This document shows positions 36,960 through 47,287 of a stretch of 64,000 bases of DNA, piece after piece. A program made the translations under genes and the position numbers. Origin of the DNA: Stakelama saccharophila (GTDB taxonomy: Bacteria > Pseudomonadota > Alphaproteobacteria > Sphingomonadales > Sphingomonadaceae); the NCBI RefSeq assembly GCF_032229225.1, contig NZ_CP135076.1, positions 1,469,001-1,533,000 on the forward strand, read 5' to 3'. The notes under the pieces are model-generated. The model saw nothing but the letters and a program-made list of their open reading frames with translations, was not told the DNA's origin and ran no database searches. The stretch's first letter is position 1. Each line of letters starts with the position of its first letter.

Positions 36960-37655
36960 ATGACGATCTCCGAACAGGACGAACCGCAGGGTAACGCGCT
37001 GGAGGGCTTCGCGGCCCAATTCCGTCGGGAGGAGGCGGCGCGCGCGCCATGCCAGCTCTATCTGATCTCGCCGCTCGACATATCGGGCGATTTCGCCGAG
37101 CGCCTGGCGCGCGCGCTCGACGCCGGGCCGGTCGCGGCGTTCCAGTACCGGGTCAAGGATATGGACCAGCACGCCGCGGCGCGCGCGGCCGAGCCGTTGC
37201 AGGCGATCTGCGCCGATCACGACGTCGCCTTCATCGTCAACGACAGTATCAGCCTGGCAAAGCGGCTGGGGGCCGACGGCGTGCATCTGGGCCAGGGCGA
37301 CGGCGATCCGCGCGAGGCACGGCGCAGCCTCGGCCCCGAGGTGCAGATCGGCGTGACCTGTCACGACAGCCGACACCTCGCCATGGAGGCGGGCGAGGCC
37401 GGGGCGGACTATGTCGCCTTTGGCAGCTTCTTCGCGACGACGACCAAGGACGTGGAGCACCATCCCGATCCGTCGATCCTGTCCTGGTGGTCGGCCCTGT
37501 TCGAACTGCCGAGCGTGGCGATCGGTGGTATCACGCCGGACAATTGCCGACCGCTGATCGAAGCCGGGGCCGATTTCCTGGCCGTGTGCGGCAGCGTGTG
37601 GAACGGCGACGAGGCGGCCGCCGTCCGCGCCTTTGCCGAGAAGCTCGACGCCTGA
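36960..37655 (+). CDS. thiE: Thiamine phosphate synthase
   Basis: 231 aa from the ATG at 36960. The TIM barrel has CQLYLISPLDI, FQYRVKDMDQHAAARAAEPL (pyrophosphate-binding Arg/Lys), FIVNDSISLAKRLGADGVHLGQGD, VTCHDSRHLAMEAGEAGADYVAFGSFFATTTK and AIGGITPDNC. It couples hydroxymethylpyrimidine diphosphate with thiazole phosphate to form thiamine phosphate. Its start codon directly abuts that of the DUF72 gene on the other strand (CATATG), leaving no room for a TPP riboswitch. AAGAAGG is the likely ribosome binding site. About 25 residues precede the usual start of the barrel. Confidence 0.92.
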   Translation: MTISEQDEPQGNALEGFAAQFRREEAARAPCQLYLISPLDISGDFAERLARALDAGPVAAFQYRVKDMDQHAAARAAEPLQAICADHDVAFIVNDSISLAKRLGADGVHLGQGDGDPREARRSLGPEVQIGVTCHDSRHLAMEAGEAGADYVAFGSFFATTTKDVEHHPDPSILSWWSALFELPSVAIGGITPDNCRPLIEAGADFLAVCGSVWNGDEAAAVRAFAEKLDA

Positions 37656-37742
37656 CAGCTTCAGAGCCGATATCACCTGCCGGAAACAAGCGTGCCGGAT
37701 TTCGTTTGAAGCACCGACCATTGGCGGTTGGGGAGTATCAGT

Positions 37743-38765
37743 ATGCGCGGCGTTCTTATAGCGATCACGACGATTGCCCTGACGGCGGCCGGCGGGGTGG
37801 CGAATGCGGGCACGGCGCCTGCGCGGCCGGTTGCGGCGTCGCCCGACAAGATCGACTGGACGACGCTGCATGTGCAGGTGATCCTCGATCATCTCGGCTT
37901 CGGGCCGGGCGTGCTCGACGGCAGAATGGGCCAGTCGCTTCATGCCGCGCTCGAAGGCTTCCAGGAGTCGCGGGGGCTGCCCGAAACGGGCGAGATCGAC
38001 CGGGCGACGTTGCGCGCCCTCCATCGCTATCGCGCGTGGCGGCCGACCAGGACGCTGACGCTGTCGCGCAAGGCGCTGGCGGGACCTTATGTCAATCCGC
38101 TGCCCGACGATCCGAAGGAGCAGGCGAAGCTGCAACGACTGGGCTATCGTTCGCCGATGGAAAAACTGGCCGAGATGTTCCACACCACGCCGGAGGTGCT
38201 GCTGGAACTCAACAGCCCGCAGACGATGCTGACGCCGGGCACGAAGGTGGTGTTCCCCAACGCGCTGCCGACCTCTCGCGCCTATCCGCAGGACCTGGAG
38301 CCGCAATGGCGGGATACGCTCAACATGCTCAATGTCGAGGCCGACGTGCCCACCGCGGATCATATCGTGGTCGACAAGTCCGACGGGGTGCTGCGCGTTC
38401 TCGACAAGCGGGACCGGCTGCTCGCGCAGTTCAGCGCAACCATGGGAAGCGAGCACGATCCGCTGCCGATCGGTCGCTGGACCATCAAGGGTGCCGACTA
38501 CAATCCCGAATTTGCCTATGATCCGGACCTGTTCTGGGATGCGGATTCGAGCGAGGGCGAGGCGAAGCTGCCGCCGGGACCGAATGGCCCGGTCGGCGTC
38601 GTCTGGCTCGATCTGTCCAAGGAGCATTACGGCATCCATGGCACGCCCGCACCGGAAACGATCGGCCGGGCGGAGAGCCATGGCTGCATTCGCCTGACCA
38701 ACTGGGACGCGGCGCGGCTCTCGCTGATGGTGAAACCGGGTACGCCGGCGATCTTCCAGCCGTGA
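37743..38765 (+). CDS. Murein L,D-transpeptidase (YkuD) with peptidoglycan-binding domain
   Basis: 340 aa from the ATG at 37743, with GGGGAG upstream. A signal peptide (about 1-22) is followed by a peptidoglycan-binding-like helical domain (about 40-95, VILDHLGFGPGVLDG, LEGFQESRGLPETGEIDRATL). A LysM-like stretch around 130-165 (AEMFHTTPEVLLELNSP) comes next, then YkuD at about 205-340 with YGIHGTPAPETIG and the catalytic SHGCIRLTNWDA (C315). It forms or edits 3-3 cross-links in the periplasm. It is coupled to the M23 peptidase gene by a GTGA overlap, so the two likely act together on the wall. Confidence 0.93.
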   Translation: MRGVLIAITTIALTAAGGVANAGTAPARPVAASPDKIDWTTLHVQVILDHLGFGPGVLDGRMGQSLHAALEGFQESRGLPETGEIDRATLRALHRYRAWRPTRTLTLSRKALAGPYVNPLPDDPKEQAKLQRLGYRSPMEKLAEMFHTTPEVLLELNSPQTMLTPGTKVVFPNALPTSRAYPQDLEPQWRDTLNMLNVEADVPTADHIVVDKSDGVLRVLDKRDRLLAQFSATMGSEHDPLPIGRWTIKGADYNPEFAYDPDLFWDADSSEGEAKLPPGPNGPVGVVWLDLSKEHYGIHGTPAPETIGRAESHGCIRLTNWDAARLSLMVKPGTPAIFQP

Positions 38766-39397
38766 TCCTGTCCCGCCTCGGCTGGGCGGTGGCCGGGCTG
38801 TTGGTGTTGATAGTCATCCTGTTCGTCGCCACCACGCGCGTCGAGATCGCCCCTTTCGATACGCCGTCCAAGCGGCAGCCAGCGGACGGGGTGAACGACG
38901 CCGATATGTCCGCGGACGGGCAGGCGGCGGACCGCGGCGATGGTTCGGGCATGCTCGTCGTGCCGGTGGCCGGGGTGGCGCGCCGCGACCTCACGCCCAA
39001 CTTCGCCGATCCGCGCGAAGGCGGCGCGCGGCGGCACGAGGGCCTCGACATCATGGCCGACAGGGGCACACCCGTGCTCGCCGCCGCGCCGGGGCGGATC
39101 GACAGGCTGTATTTCAGCGAAGGCGGCGGCGGGGTCACCATCTACGAACGGTCGGCGGACGGCAGGCGGACCTATTATTACGCCCATCTCGACCGCTATG
39201 CGCCGGACCTGCGCGAAGGACAGCGGGTCCGTGCCGGCCAGTGGATCGCGAATGTCGGCGACAGCGGCAATGCGGGTGCCGGGAATTACCATTTGCATTT
39301 CGGCGTGTGGCGACGCGCGCGAGGGGATGGATGGTGGCGGGGAACGCCGATCGACCCTTATCCGCTGCTGGTGTCGGAACCGGCCGGCGCGCACTGA
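38762..39397 (+). CDS. M23 family metallopeptidase (LytM-like), membrane-anchored
   Basis: 211 aa from a GTG overlapping the previous stop. One N-terminal membrane helix (about 6-24, WAVAGLLVLIVILFVATT) is followed by a linker and the LytM domain (about 65-200). The zinc ligands are visible in RRHEGLDIMADRGTP (HxxxD) and GNYHLHFGVW (HxH), with AHLDRY between. All ligands are present, so it may be an active endopeptidase cutting peptidoglycan cross-bridges. It is paired with the L,D-transpeptidase gene. Confidence 0.92.
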   Translation: MILSRLGWAVAGLLVLIVILFVATTRVEIAPFDTPSKRQPADGVNDADMSADGQAADRGDGSGMLVVPVAGVARRDLTPNFADPREGGARRHEGLDIMADRGTPVLAAAPGRIDRLYFSEGGGGVTIYERSADGRRTYYYAHLDRYAPDLREGQRVRAGQWIANVGDSGNAGAGNYHLHFGVWRRARGDGWWRGTPIDPYPLLVSEPAGAH

Positions 39398-39495
39398 TCG
39401 AGCGCGCACGGCGGAGCGGATCGGGCGGTGCGCGGCGCAACCGGCGTCGGCGGGATTGCCCTCTGCGTCGCCACCCTCTAAATGGCCGGCCACGA

Positions 39496-39516
39496 GGCGG
39501 CTTGTCGTGAGCCGCC
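39496..39516 (+). terminator. Hairpin between the M23 peptidase gene and efp
   Basis: GGCGGCT-TGTCGTG-AGCCGCC forms a 7-bp stem with a 7-base loop, followed by a pyrimidine-rich CGCTCTTTCC. It may be a weak terminator or part of the efp leader. The rest of the 146-base gap is plain. Confidence 0.35.
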
Positions 39517-39543
39517 GCAACGCTCTTTCCAACGGGTAGACTC

Positions 39544-40107
39544 ATGAAGATCAGCGGCGTGGACATTCGTCCCGGCAACATCATCGAATATGAAAACGGC
39601 CTGTGGCGGGCCGCCAAGATCCAGCACACCCAGCCCGGCAAGGGCGGCGCGTACATGCAGGTCGAAATGAAGAACCTGATGGACGGCCGCAAGACCAACG
39701 TCCGTTTCCGCTCGGCCGAAACGGTCGAGAAGGTGCGGCTGGACACCAAGGATTTCCAGTTCCTGTTCCAGGACGGCGAGATGCTGACCTTCATGGACAA
39801 GGACACGTTCGAGCAGATCACGCTGCCCACCGACATGCTGGGCGACGCCGCGGCGTTCCTGCAGGACGGGATGGACGTGACGCTGGAACTTTACGAGGAC
39901 AAGCCGATTTCCGTGCAACTGCCCGACCAGATCGAAGCGGAGATCGTCGAAGCCGATGCGGTGGTGAAGGGGCAGACGGCGTCGTCTTCCTACAAGCCGG
40001 CGGTGCTCGACAACGGCGTGCGCATCATGGTGCCGCCGCATATCAGCTCCGGCACGCGCGTCGTCGTTGACGTGTACGAACAGGCATATGTGAAGCGGGC
40101 GGACTAG
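39544..40107 (+). CDS. efp: Elongation factor P
   Basis: 187 aa, three beta-barrel domains. The tip loop of domain I is [11 protein letters not shown] with K33, the position that is lysylated, rhamnosylated or otherwise modified in other groups; no epmA/epmB or earP gene is nearby. Domains II and III follow ([39 protein letters not shown]). It relieves ribosome stalling at polyproline. The length is typical. Confidence 0.97.
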   Translation: MKISGVDIRPGNIIEYENGLWRAAKIQHTQPGKGGAYMQVEMKNLMDGRKTNVRFRSAETVEKVRLDTKDFQFLFQDGEMLTFMDKDTFEQITLPTDMLGDAAAFLQDGMDVTLELYEDKPISVQLPDQIEAEIVEADAVVKGQTASSSYKPAVLDNGVRIMVPPHISSGTRVVVDVYEQAYVKRAD

Positions 40108-40110
40108 TTT

Positions 40111-40212
40111 CCCCTCCCGCCTGCGGGAGGGGTCGGGGGAGGGCCTGACCCCGCACATCCCGCGTCACGAATTTTCCCTCCCCCAGCCCCTCCCGTAAGC
40201 GGGAGGGGGGAG
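40111..40212. repeat. Family C long hairpin repeat, copy 3
   Basis: CCCCTCCCGCCTGCGGGAGGGG is a nearly perfect hairpin just after the efp stop, and CCCCTCCCGTAAGCGGGAGGGG is a second one about 85 bases on. It separates efp from the inositol-monophosphatase gene. Confidence 0.75.
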
Positions 40213-40218
40213 AGCATC

Positions 40219-41040
40219 ATGGTTTCGCATTCGGGTCTTCTTACCATCATGGAGCGCGCCGCGCGCAAGGCGGCGCCGCGGCTTCGGCGCGACTTCAACG
40301 AGGTTCAGCACCTGCAGGTCAGCCGCAAGGGGCCGGCGGACTTCGTCTCCATGGCCGACAAGCGGGCCGAGCAGACCATTTTCGAGGAACTGCGCAAGGC
40401 GCGACCCGACTGGGGTATGTTGCTGGAAGAGGGCGGCAAGATCGAGGGCGACCCCGACAAGCCGCGCTGGATCGTCGATCCGCTCGACGGCACGAGCAAC
40501 TTCCTGCACGGCATTCCGCATTTCGCCATTTCCATCGCGGTGGAAGATCCGCGCGGGGCGGGCGGTCAGCCGGAAATCACCAGCGGGCTCATCTATCAGC
40601 CGCTGACGGACGAGAGCTTCTGGGCCGAAAAGGGGCGGGGCGCCTGGTTGCATGACGGGCGGCTGCGGGTGTCGGCGCGCCGGCATCTGGACGAGTCGCT
40701 GATCGCGACCGGAATCCCGTTTCTCGGCCACGGTGATTTTGCCGAGTGGACCCGGATCTTCGGTGCCGTGGCGCCGGAGGTGGCGGGCATTCGCCGCTTC
40801 GGGTCGGCCGCGCTCGATCTCGCCTGGGTCGCGGCGGGCCGCTATGACGGCTTCTGGGAGAGCGGGCTGCAGCCCTGGGACGTGGCGGCCGGACTGTTGC
40901 TGGTGCGCGAAGCGGGCGGTTTCGTCACCGACTTTCGGGGCGGCGACCAGGCGATGACGCGCAAGCAGGTGCTGGCGGCCAACGACGCGCTGCATTCGAA
41001 GCTGCACAAGCTGGTGGCAGGGGCGCTGCGCAACAAATAG
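40219..41040 (+). CDS. suhB: Inositol-monophosphatase family protein (SuhB-like)
   Basis: 273 aa. The metal-binding motifs are LLEEGGKIEGD (Glu), WIVDPLDGTSNFLHG (the Asp-Pro-Leu-Asp-Gly-Thr signature) and GLQPWDVAAGLLLVREAGG. It dephosphorylates inositol 1-phosphate or related sugar phosphates with Mg2+. SuhB also has a NusA/antitermination role in E. coli, which cannot be inferred here. Just upstream lies a family C repeat whose end serves as the leader. Confidence 0.93.
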   Translation: MVSHSGLLTIMERAARKAAPRLRRDFNEVQHLQVSRKGPADFVSMADKRAEQTIFEELRKARPDWGMLLEEGGKIEGDPDKPRWIVDPLDGTSNFLHGIPHFAISIAVEDPRGAGGQPEITSGLIYQPLTDESFWAEKGRGAWLHDGRLRVSARRHLDESLIATGIPFLGHGDFAEWTRIFGAVAPEVAGIRRFGSAALDLAWVAAGRYDGFWESGLQPWDVAAGLLLVREAGGFVTDFRGGDQAMTRKQVLAANDALHSKLHKLVAGALRNK

Positions 41041-41077
41041 GCGGCGCATCCGCCGGCGACGAACCGCGCCGTCCGCC

Positions 41078-41614
41078 TTATTCGTCCTCGTTCCAGTCGA
41101 TATGGCTCTTGAAGGCATCGAGCAGGCGGACCCAGAGGCGGAAGTCGCTGACGAAGTTGTTCCGCGCCACGCCGCCATTATTGAGATTGAGGTCCATCTC
41201 CAGCCGAGGATCGTTCTGGTCGTCGATATAGGCCTTGGCGAAGCGCTTTTCCCGGTTCCACTGGTTGATCAGCGAGAGGGTGCGCGGTTCGGACGTGGCG
41301 AAGCCCGCATAGAACTGGATGGTGCGGCAGTCCTTTCCGTCGGTGCAGTTGTTGAAGAAGATGGTGAAGCGATTCTTCGATCCCTCGCTGGTGATGAAGG
41401 GATCGCCGCTGGCCGAATATTCGATCTCCGCGTCATAGCCGTCGGCGCGAAGGATCTCGCTGATGGCTTGCGGGTCGGCCGTGATGTTGTGAATGAGCGC
41501 GAGCGAGGGCTTCGTCGCGGTCGCGGGCGCGGGCGAGCGGCTGGCGTTCTGTGCGGACGCGGTGGAAATGCTCGCGGAAAACGTCAAGGCGACAGCCAGG
41601 ATTGCGGCTTTCAT
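41078..41614 (-). CDS. Exported YbjN-domain protein
   Basis: 178 aa. A signal peptide (about 1-21, ending STASA) is followed by the YbjN fold: DPQAISEILRADGYDAEIEY, FTIFFNNCTDGKDCRTIQFYAGF (with two cysteines that may pair), LINQWNREKRFAKAYIDD and LEMDLNLNNGGVARNNFVSDFRLW. YbjN domains resemble type III secretion chaperones. This exported form is common in sphingomonads and its function is unknown. AAGGGG gives a good ribosome binding site. It is divergent from the nuo operon. Confidence 0.85.
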   Translation of the reverse strand: MKAAILAVALTFSASISTASAQNASRSPAPATATKPSLALIHNITADPQAISEILRADGYDAEIEYSASGDPFITSEGSKNRFTIFFNNCTDGKDCRTIQFYAGFATSEPRTLSLINQWNREKRFAKAYIDDQNDPRLEMDLNLNNGGVARNNFVSDFRLWVRLLDAFKSHIDWNEDE

Positions 41615-41756
41615 GTCGCGATCCCCTTCAAATACAGAAAATCGAAACGATATCGTACAGCGTCGGGCGCAGATGATGAACCGCCTTTTCGGCGTTCCGG
41701 TCCGCCATCTGGGCGAACCGTCGCAAAATTGGCGCGAGATTCTGTCCCCGTGGGCC

Positions 41757-41785
41757 TTGCCCGGTACGGGGCAGCGTCCTAGAAG
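41757..41785 (+). promoter_or_regulatory. Candidate promoter of the nuo operon
   Basis: TTGCCC (41757-41762), 17 bases and TAGAAG (41780-41785) lie about 27 bases before the nuoA start, which would give a short leader. This is a sequence match only. Confidence 0.45.
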
Positions 41786-41811
41786 CGCCTCAACTTTACC
41801 GCAACCGCGAG

Positions 41812-42192
41812 ATGACCTTGTTCGATCTGTCGCAATATCTTCCGATCCTGATCTTTCTCGGGGTCGCGCTGGCGCTTTCGGTCGCCTTCGTCGTCCTGCC
41901 GATGATCGTCGGCCGGCTGACCGGCGCGCACAAGCCGTATCCGGAAAAGCTGACCGAATATGAATGCGGCTTTCCGGCGTTCGAGGACCCGCGCAACCAG
42001 TTCGACGTGCGCTTTTACCTCGTCGCGATCCTCTTCATCATCTTCGATCTGGAGGCGGCGTTCATCTATCCGTGGGCGGTAAGCGTGTTCGACATCGGCT
42101 GGACGGCCTGGTTCTCGATGATGGTGTTCATCGCGGAACTTGCGCTGGGCCTTGCCTATGCCTGGAAAGTGGGAGCGTTGGAGTGGGAGTAG
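41812..42192 (+). CDS. nuoA: NADH-quinone oxidoreductase subunit A
   Basis: 126 aa, three membrane helices (about 10-32, 67-88, 97-118). The conserved segment [39 protein letters not shown], here spread over residues about 46-84, marks NuoA/ND3, with the loop cysteine in ECG. It is part of the membrane arm near the quinone tunnel. It is first of the 14-gene complex I operon and overlaps nuoB by ten bases. Confidence 0.97.
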   Translation: MTLFDLSQYLPILIFLGVALALSVAFVVLPMIVGRLTGAHKPYPEKLTEYECGFPAFEDPRNQFDVRFYLVAILFIIFDLEAAFIYPWAVSVFDIGWTAWFSMMVFIAELALGLAYAWKVGALEWE

Positions 42193-42719
42193 AATTGAGC
42201 CCTCCGCCCGAGGGAAAGCTGCCCGACCAGCAGTTTTTCAATGATCTGAACGGCGAACTGACCGACAAGGGGTTCCTCGTCACCTCGACCGAGGAGCTGT
42301 TCCAGTGGGCGCGCACGGGCTCGCTGTGGTGGATGACGTTCGGCCTCGCCTGCTGCGCGGTGGAGATGATCCACGTCAACATGCCGCGCTATGACATGGA
42401 GCGGTTCGGCGCCGCGCCGCGTGCGAGCCCGCGCCAGTCGGACGTGATGATCGTCGCCGGCACGCTGTGCAACAAGATGGCCCCGGCGCTGCGCCGCGTA
42501 TATGACCAGATGTCGGAGCCGAAATACGTCATCTCGATGGGTAGCTGCGCCAATGGCGGCGGCTATTATCACTACAGCTATTCGGTGGTGCGCGGCTGCG
42601 ACCGGATCGTGCCCGTGGATGTCTATGTGCCCGGCTGCCCGCCGACCGCCGAGGCGTTGCTCTATGGCGTGATGCAGTTGCAGCGGAAGATTCGCCGCGC
42701 AGGGACGATCGAGCGATGA
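42183..42719 (+). CDS. nuoB: NADH-quinone oxidoreductase subunit B
   Basis: 178 aa from the GTG at 42183 (GGGAG upstream); a TTG at 42195 is a weaker alternative. N2 cluster ligands are [20 protein letters not shown] and [16 protein letters not shown]. It carries the terminal 4Fe-4S cluster that passes electrons to quinone. A family B1 repeat follows before nuoC, so the otherwise tight spacing is broken here. Confidence 0.97.
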   Translation: MGVELSPPPEGKLPDQQFFNDLNGELTDKGFLVTSTEELFQWARTGSLWWMTFGLACCAVEMIHVNMPRYDMERFGAAPRASPRQSDVMIVAGTLCNKMAPALRRVYDQMSEPKYVISMGSCANGGGYYHYSYSVVRGCDRIVPVDVYVPGCPPTAEALLYGVMQLQRKIRRAGTIER

Positions 42720-42741
42720 GCGAAATCGGGAACAATATCAG

Positions 42742-42813
42742 CCGTTCGCTTCGAGCGCAGTCGAGAAGCGTTTCCCTGCGGCGGCGTGTCTCGACTTCGC
42801 TCGACACGAACGG
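42742..42813. repeat. Family B1 palindromic repeat, copy 2, inside the nuo operon
   Basis: It begins CCGTTCGCTTCGAGCGCAGT and ends CTCGACACGAACGG, a 72-base inverted element between nuoB and nuoC. GGAG for nuoC follows immediately. Confidence 0.8.
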
Positions 42814-42825
42814 TGGAGATTGGGT

Positions 42826-43650
42826 ATGAGGGCGCCTGCTCCCAAATACGCCGCCAATGACGGGGTGATCGACGCCGCGCGCTCGGCGCTTGGTGACATG
42901 CTGGTCGATGCGCGTGAGCGCGTGGGCGAGGTGCAGTTGCACGTCGCGCGCGAGCGCCTGGTCGAGGCGATGATCGCGCTGCGCGATGCGTCCGGCCTCG
43001 AATATCAGCAGCTCATGGAAATCGCGGGCGTCGACTATCCCGAGCGCGAGGAGCGGTTCGAGATCGTCTATTGCCTGCTCAGCCTGACGCGAAATCACCG
43101 CCTGCACGTCCATGTCTCCACCGACGAGGTGAAGTCGGTGCCGTCGGTGACGGGCATCTGGCCGGTCGCGGGCTGGCTGGAACGCGAAGTGTACGACATG
43201 TACGGCGTGCTGTTCGACGGCAATGCCGACCTGCGCCGCATCCTGACCGATTACGGCTTTCGCGGCCATCCGCAACGCAAGGACTTCCCGCTGACGGGCT
43301 ATGTCGAGCTGCGCTATTCGGAAGAGGCGAAGCGCGTCGTGTACGAACCGGTCGAGCTGGCGCAGGATTTCCGCACCTTCGACTTCATGAGCCCGTGGGA
43401 AGGTGCCGAATACATCCTTCCGGGCGACGAGAAGGCGCATGAACCGGAAGCCAAGGGCGCGCCGACGCCGCTGACCGCCGACGAGCAGAAGAAGGCCGAC
43501 GATGCGCGAGAGGCGAAGCCGAACGCTCCGGAGCCCGCGACCACCGATTCCCCGGCGCAGACCGGGGCCGGCAAGCCCGATCCGGGCAACCGGCCCGAGG
43601 AAAAGCCGGACGATCCCGATGTGGTGCCCAGCAAGGGGCAGAATCAGTAA
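42826..43650 (+). CDS. nuoC: NADH-quinone oxidoreductase subunit C
   Basis: 274 aa from the ATG at 42826, with GGAG eight bases upstream. The 30-kDa core has [45 protein letters not shown] and [21 protein letters not shown]. After about residue 205 a low-complexity Pro/Asp/Glu/Lys tail of about 70 residues follows, longer than in E. coli or Paracoccus and probably disordered. It is part of the peripheral arm. The stop overlaps nuoD by one base (TAATG). Confidence 0.96.
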   Translation: MRAPAPKYAANDGVIDAARSALGDMLVDARERVGEVQLHVARERLVEAMIALRDASGLEYQQLMEIAGVDYPEREERFEIVYCLLSLTRNHRLHVHVSTDEVKSVPSVTGIWPVAGWLEREVYDMYGVLFDGNADLRRILTDYGFRGHPQRKDFPLTGYVELRYSEEAKRVVYEPVELAQDFRTFDFMSPWEGAEYILPGDEKAHEPEAKGAPTPLTADEQKKADDAREAKPNAPEPATTDSPAQTGAGKPDPGNRPEEKPDDPDVVPSKGQNQ

Positions 43651-44885
43651 TGGCTGAATATGTTGAAGAGATGCTGGGTGAGACCGATCGCGCCGACCCG
43701 AGGGCGGGCGATGTCGAGATCCAGAACTACACGATCAATTTCGGTCCGCAGCATCCGGCGGCGCACGGCGTGCTGCGCCTCGTCATGGAACTGGATGGCG
43801 AAATCGTCGAGCGGATCGACCCGCATGTCGGCCTGCTTCACCGCGGCACCGAAAAGCTGATCGAATACAAGACCTATGCGCAGGCGCTCCCGTACATGGA
43901 CCGCCTCGATTACTGCTCGCCGCTGTGCATGGAGCACAGCTTCGTGCTGGCGGTCGAGAAGCTGCTCGATCTGGAAGTGCCGTTGCGTGCGCAGTATCTG
44001 CGCGTGTTGTTCGCCGAGCTGACGCGCATTTCGAACCACATGCTGAACCTCGGCAGCCACGTGATGGACGTGGGCGCGATGACGCCGAACCTGTGGATGT
44101 TCGAGCTGCGCGAAGACTGCATGAACTTCTTCGAGCGGGCATCGGGTGCGCGCATGCACTCCAACTATTACCGCGTCGGCGGGGTGCATCAGGATGTGCC
44201 GCTGAAGCTCCTGACCGACATCGGCGAATGGCTCGACACGCGGCTGCCCAAGCTGTTCGGCGACGCCATCAGCCTGGTCGCGGAAAATCGCATCTTCAAG
44301 CAGCGCAACGTCGACATCGCGGTGGTGAGCCGCGACGACGCGATCCGCTGGGGCTTTTCCGGTCCGATGATCCGTGCTGCGGGCATCGCCTGGGATATCC
44401 GCAAGTCGCAGCCCTATGATGTCTATGATCGCATGGACTTCGAAATCCCGGTCGGCACCAATGGCGATTGCTACGACCGTTTCATGGTGCGGGTCGAGGA
44501 AGTGTACCAGTCGGCGAAGATCATGAAGCAGTGCCTGGCGGAAATGCCCGAAGGCCCGATCATGACGATGGATCGCAAGGTCGGCCCGCCCAAGCGCGGC
44601 GAGATGAAGCATTCGATGGAAGCGCTGATCCATCACTTCAAGCTCTATACCGAGGGCTATCACGTTCCCGCGGGCGAGGTTTATGTCGCGACCGAAGCGC
44701 CCAAGGGCGAATTCGGCATCTATATGGTGTCCGACGGCACCAACAGCCCGTACCGCTGCAAGATCCGCCCGACCGCGTTCAGCCATTTGCAGGCGATGGA
44801 TTTCATGTCGAAGGGGCACATGCTCGCCGACACCACCGCCATTCTCGGCGCGATGGACATCGTTTTCGGGGAGTGTGACCGGTGA
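43650..44885 (+). CDS. nuoD: NADH-quinone oxidoreductase subunit D
   Basis: 411 aa. The 49-kDa subunit has [22 protein letters not shown] (quinone-site His and following loop), [43 protein letters not shown] and the C-terminal [16 protein letters not shown]. With NuoB it forms the quinone pocket. It is separate from nuoC, unlike the fused NuoCD of E. coli. Its stop overlaps the following small membrane gene (GTGA). Confidence 0.98.
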   Translation: MAEYVEEMLGETDRADPRAGDVEIQNYTINFGPQHPAAHGVLRLVMELDGEIVERIDPHVGLLHRGTEKLIEYKTYAQALPYMDRLDYCSPLCMEHSFVLAVEKLLDLEVPLRAQYLRVLFAELTRISNHMLNLGSHVMDVGAMTPNLWMFELREDCMNFFERASGARMHSNYYRVGGVHQDVPLKLLTDIGEWLDTRLPKLFGDAISLVAENRIFKQRNVDIAVVSRDDAIRWGFSGPMIRAAGIAWDIRKSQPYDVYDRMDFEIPVGTNGDCYDRFMVRVEEVYQSAKIMKQCLAEMPEGPIMTMDRKVGPPKRGEMKHSMEALIHHFKLYTEGYHVPAGEVYVATEAPKGEFGIYMVSDGTNSPYRCKIRPTAFSHLQAMDFMSKGHMLADTTAILGAMDIVFGECDR

Positions 44886-45058
44886 CGATGGGAACCGCGC
44901 ACAAGATGCTCTGGCTGCTGAGTCCGCTTCTCCTTGTGTTTGGATTGGTGGAACTGGTCCTCATCGAGCCGCTGGCCATCGGGCTGCTTTCGATTTCCAC
45001 TGGCTCCGCGCTAATCGCGGTCGCCGTCGCAACGAACAAGAAGCGTAGCAATGGCTGA
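44882..45058 (+). CDS. Small two-helix membrane protein between nuoD and nuoE
   Basis: 58 aa from a GTG overlapping the nuoD stop by four bases; the stop lies eight bases inside nuoE. The reading starts [20 protein letters not shown], with two hydrophobic helices (about 9-28 and 32-52) and a basic tail NKKRSNG. The tight overlaps on both sides argue that it is a real, co-translated gene rather than chance. It is not one of the 14 core subunits. It could be a local complex I accessory or assembly peptide; nothing more can be said. Confidence 0.7.
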   Translation: MTMGTAHKMLWLLSPLLLVFGLVELVLIEPLAIGLLSISTGSALIAVAVATNKKRSNG

Positions 45059-45719
45059 GAAACCTCAACTCCCCGACGAAACGGAAGTCCGCGCGCAGTG
45101 GAGCGATTTCGCCTGGACGCCGGAAAACGCCGCCAAGGCCAAGGAAATCATCGGCCGCTATCCGCCGGGGCGCCAGCAATCGGCGTCGATCCCGCTGCTC
45201 GATCTCGCCCAGCGACAGGTGGGGGCCGCGACGAACACGCAGGGCTGGTTGCCCGTTCCGGTGATCGAATATGTCGCCCGCGAGATCGATACGCCCTATA
45301 TGCGCGTGTTCGAGGTCGCGACCTTCTATACCATGTTCAACCTGGTGCCGGTGGGCAAGTATCATGTGCAGGTGTGCGGCACGACGCCGTGCATGCTGCG
45401 CGGATCGGATGACGTGTTCGCGGCGTGCAAGAACAAGGGGCTGGCGCGCGGCAAGACGACGCCGGACGGGCTGTTCACGCTGACCGAGGTCGAGTGCATG
45501 GGCAATTGCGCCAATGCGCCGATGATGCAGATCAACGACGATAATTACGAAGACCTCGATTACGACAGCACGACGCGCATTCTCGATGCGCTGGCCGGCG
45601 GCGAAACGCCCAGGCCGGGACCGCAGGTCGACCGCCAGACTTCCGCGCCGCAGGGCGGCCCGACCACGCTGAAGGCGATGGCCGAGGAAAACCATGATTA
45701 TCGCGGGGAGTGGGCATGA
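45051..45719 (+). CDS. nuoE: NADH-quinone oxidoreductase subunit E
   Basis: 222 aa. The 24-kDa subunit carries the 2Fe-2S N1a cluster through CGTTPCMLRG (two Cys) and CMGNCANAPMMQIN (two Cys). The N-terminal helical part has YPPGRQQSASIPLLDLAQRQ and ATFYTMFNLVPVG. A C-terminal extension of about 45 residues (RPGPQVDRQTSAPQGGPTTL) is also seen in other alphaproteobacteria. It is a partner of NuoF in the NADH-oxidising module. The ATGA overlap leads to the next small gene. Confidence 0.97.
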   Translation: MAEKPQLPDETEVRAQWSDFAWTPENAAKAKEIIGRYPPGRQQSASIPLLDLAQRQVGAATNTQGWLPVPVIEYVAREIDTPYMRVFEVATFYTMFNLVPVGKYHVQVCGTTPCMLRGSDDVFAACKNKGLARGKTTPDGLFTLTEVECMGNCANAPMMQINDDNYEDLDYDSTTRILDALAGGETPRPGPQVDRQTSAPQGGPTTLKAMAEENHDYRGEWA

Positions 45720-45874
45720 ACCTGCTGATCGCCATTCTGGTCGGGGTCGTCGCGGTCGTCATCCTGGTGGCGCTGTTGAAGCTCGCGCTCGGGCTGATCG
45801 TGCTCGCGATCGGGGTGGGGCTGGCCGTGCTGGCCTATTTCTTTGCCGAAAAGCTGATCGGGAGGGGACGATGA
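45716..45874 (+). CDS. Small hydrophobic membrane protein between nuoE and nuoF
   Basis: 52 aa from an ATG overlapping the nuoE stop (ATGA). The reading is almost wholly hydrophobic: MNLLIAILVGVVAVVILVAL, a short LK turn, then ALGLIVLAIGVGLAVLAYFF and a basic end KLIGRGR. It makes two membrane helices, or one long hairpin. Position and coupling suggest it is translated with complex I. The family is unknown; a structural accessory role is possible but unsupported. Confidence 0.7.
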   Translation: MNLLIAILVGVVAVVILVALLKLALGLIVLAIGVGLAVLAYFFAEKLIGRGR

Positions 45875-45883
45875 ACCGCTATT

Positions 45884-45970
45884 CCGTCATCCCGGCGAAG
45901 GCCGGGATCGCCATGTTTCATCCCGCACCCCAGCGGCTGGAGACCCCGGCCTGCGCCGGGGTGGCGAACG
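45884..45970. repeat. Family A repeat, paired copy, inside the nuo operon
   Basis: CCGTCATCCCGGCGAAGGCCGGG at the left faces ACCCCGGCCTGCGCCGGGGT at the right. It lies between the 52-codon gene and nuoF, and its right edge (GAACGGAG) supplies the probable nuoF ribosome binding site. Confidence 0.8.
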
Positions 45971-45979
45971 GAGTTCGTC

Positions 45980-47286
<1,307 letters not shown>

Positions 47287-47287
<1 letters not shown>

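Noticed and set aside
36900..36960. TPP riboswitch ahead of thiE
   Set aside because: The thiE start abuts the start of the opposite gene, and no THI-box-like sequence is seen upstream.
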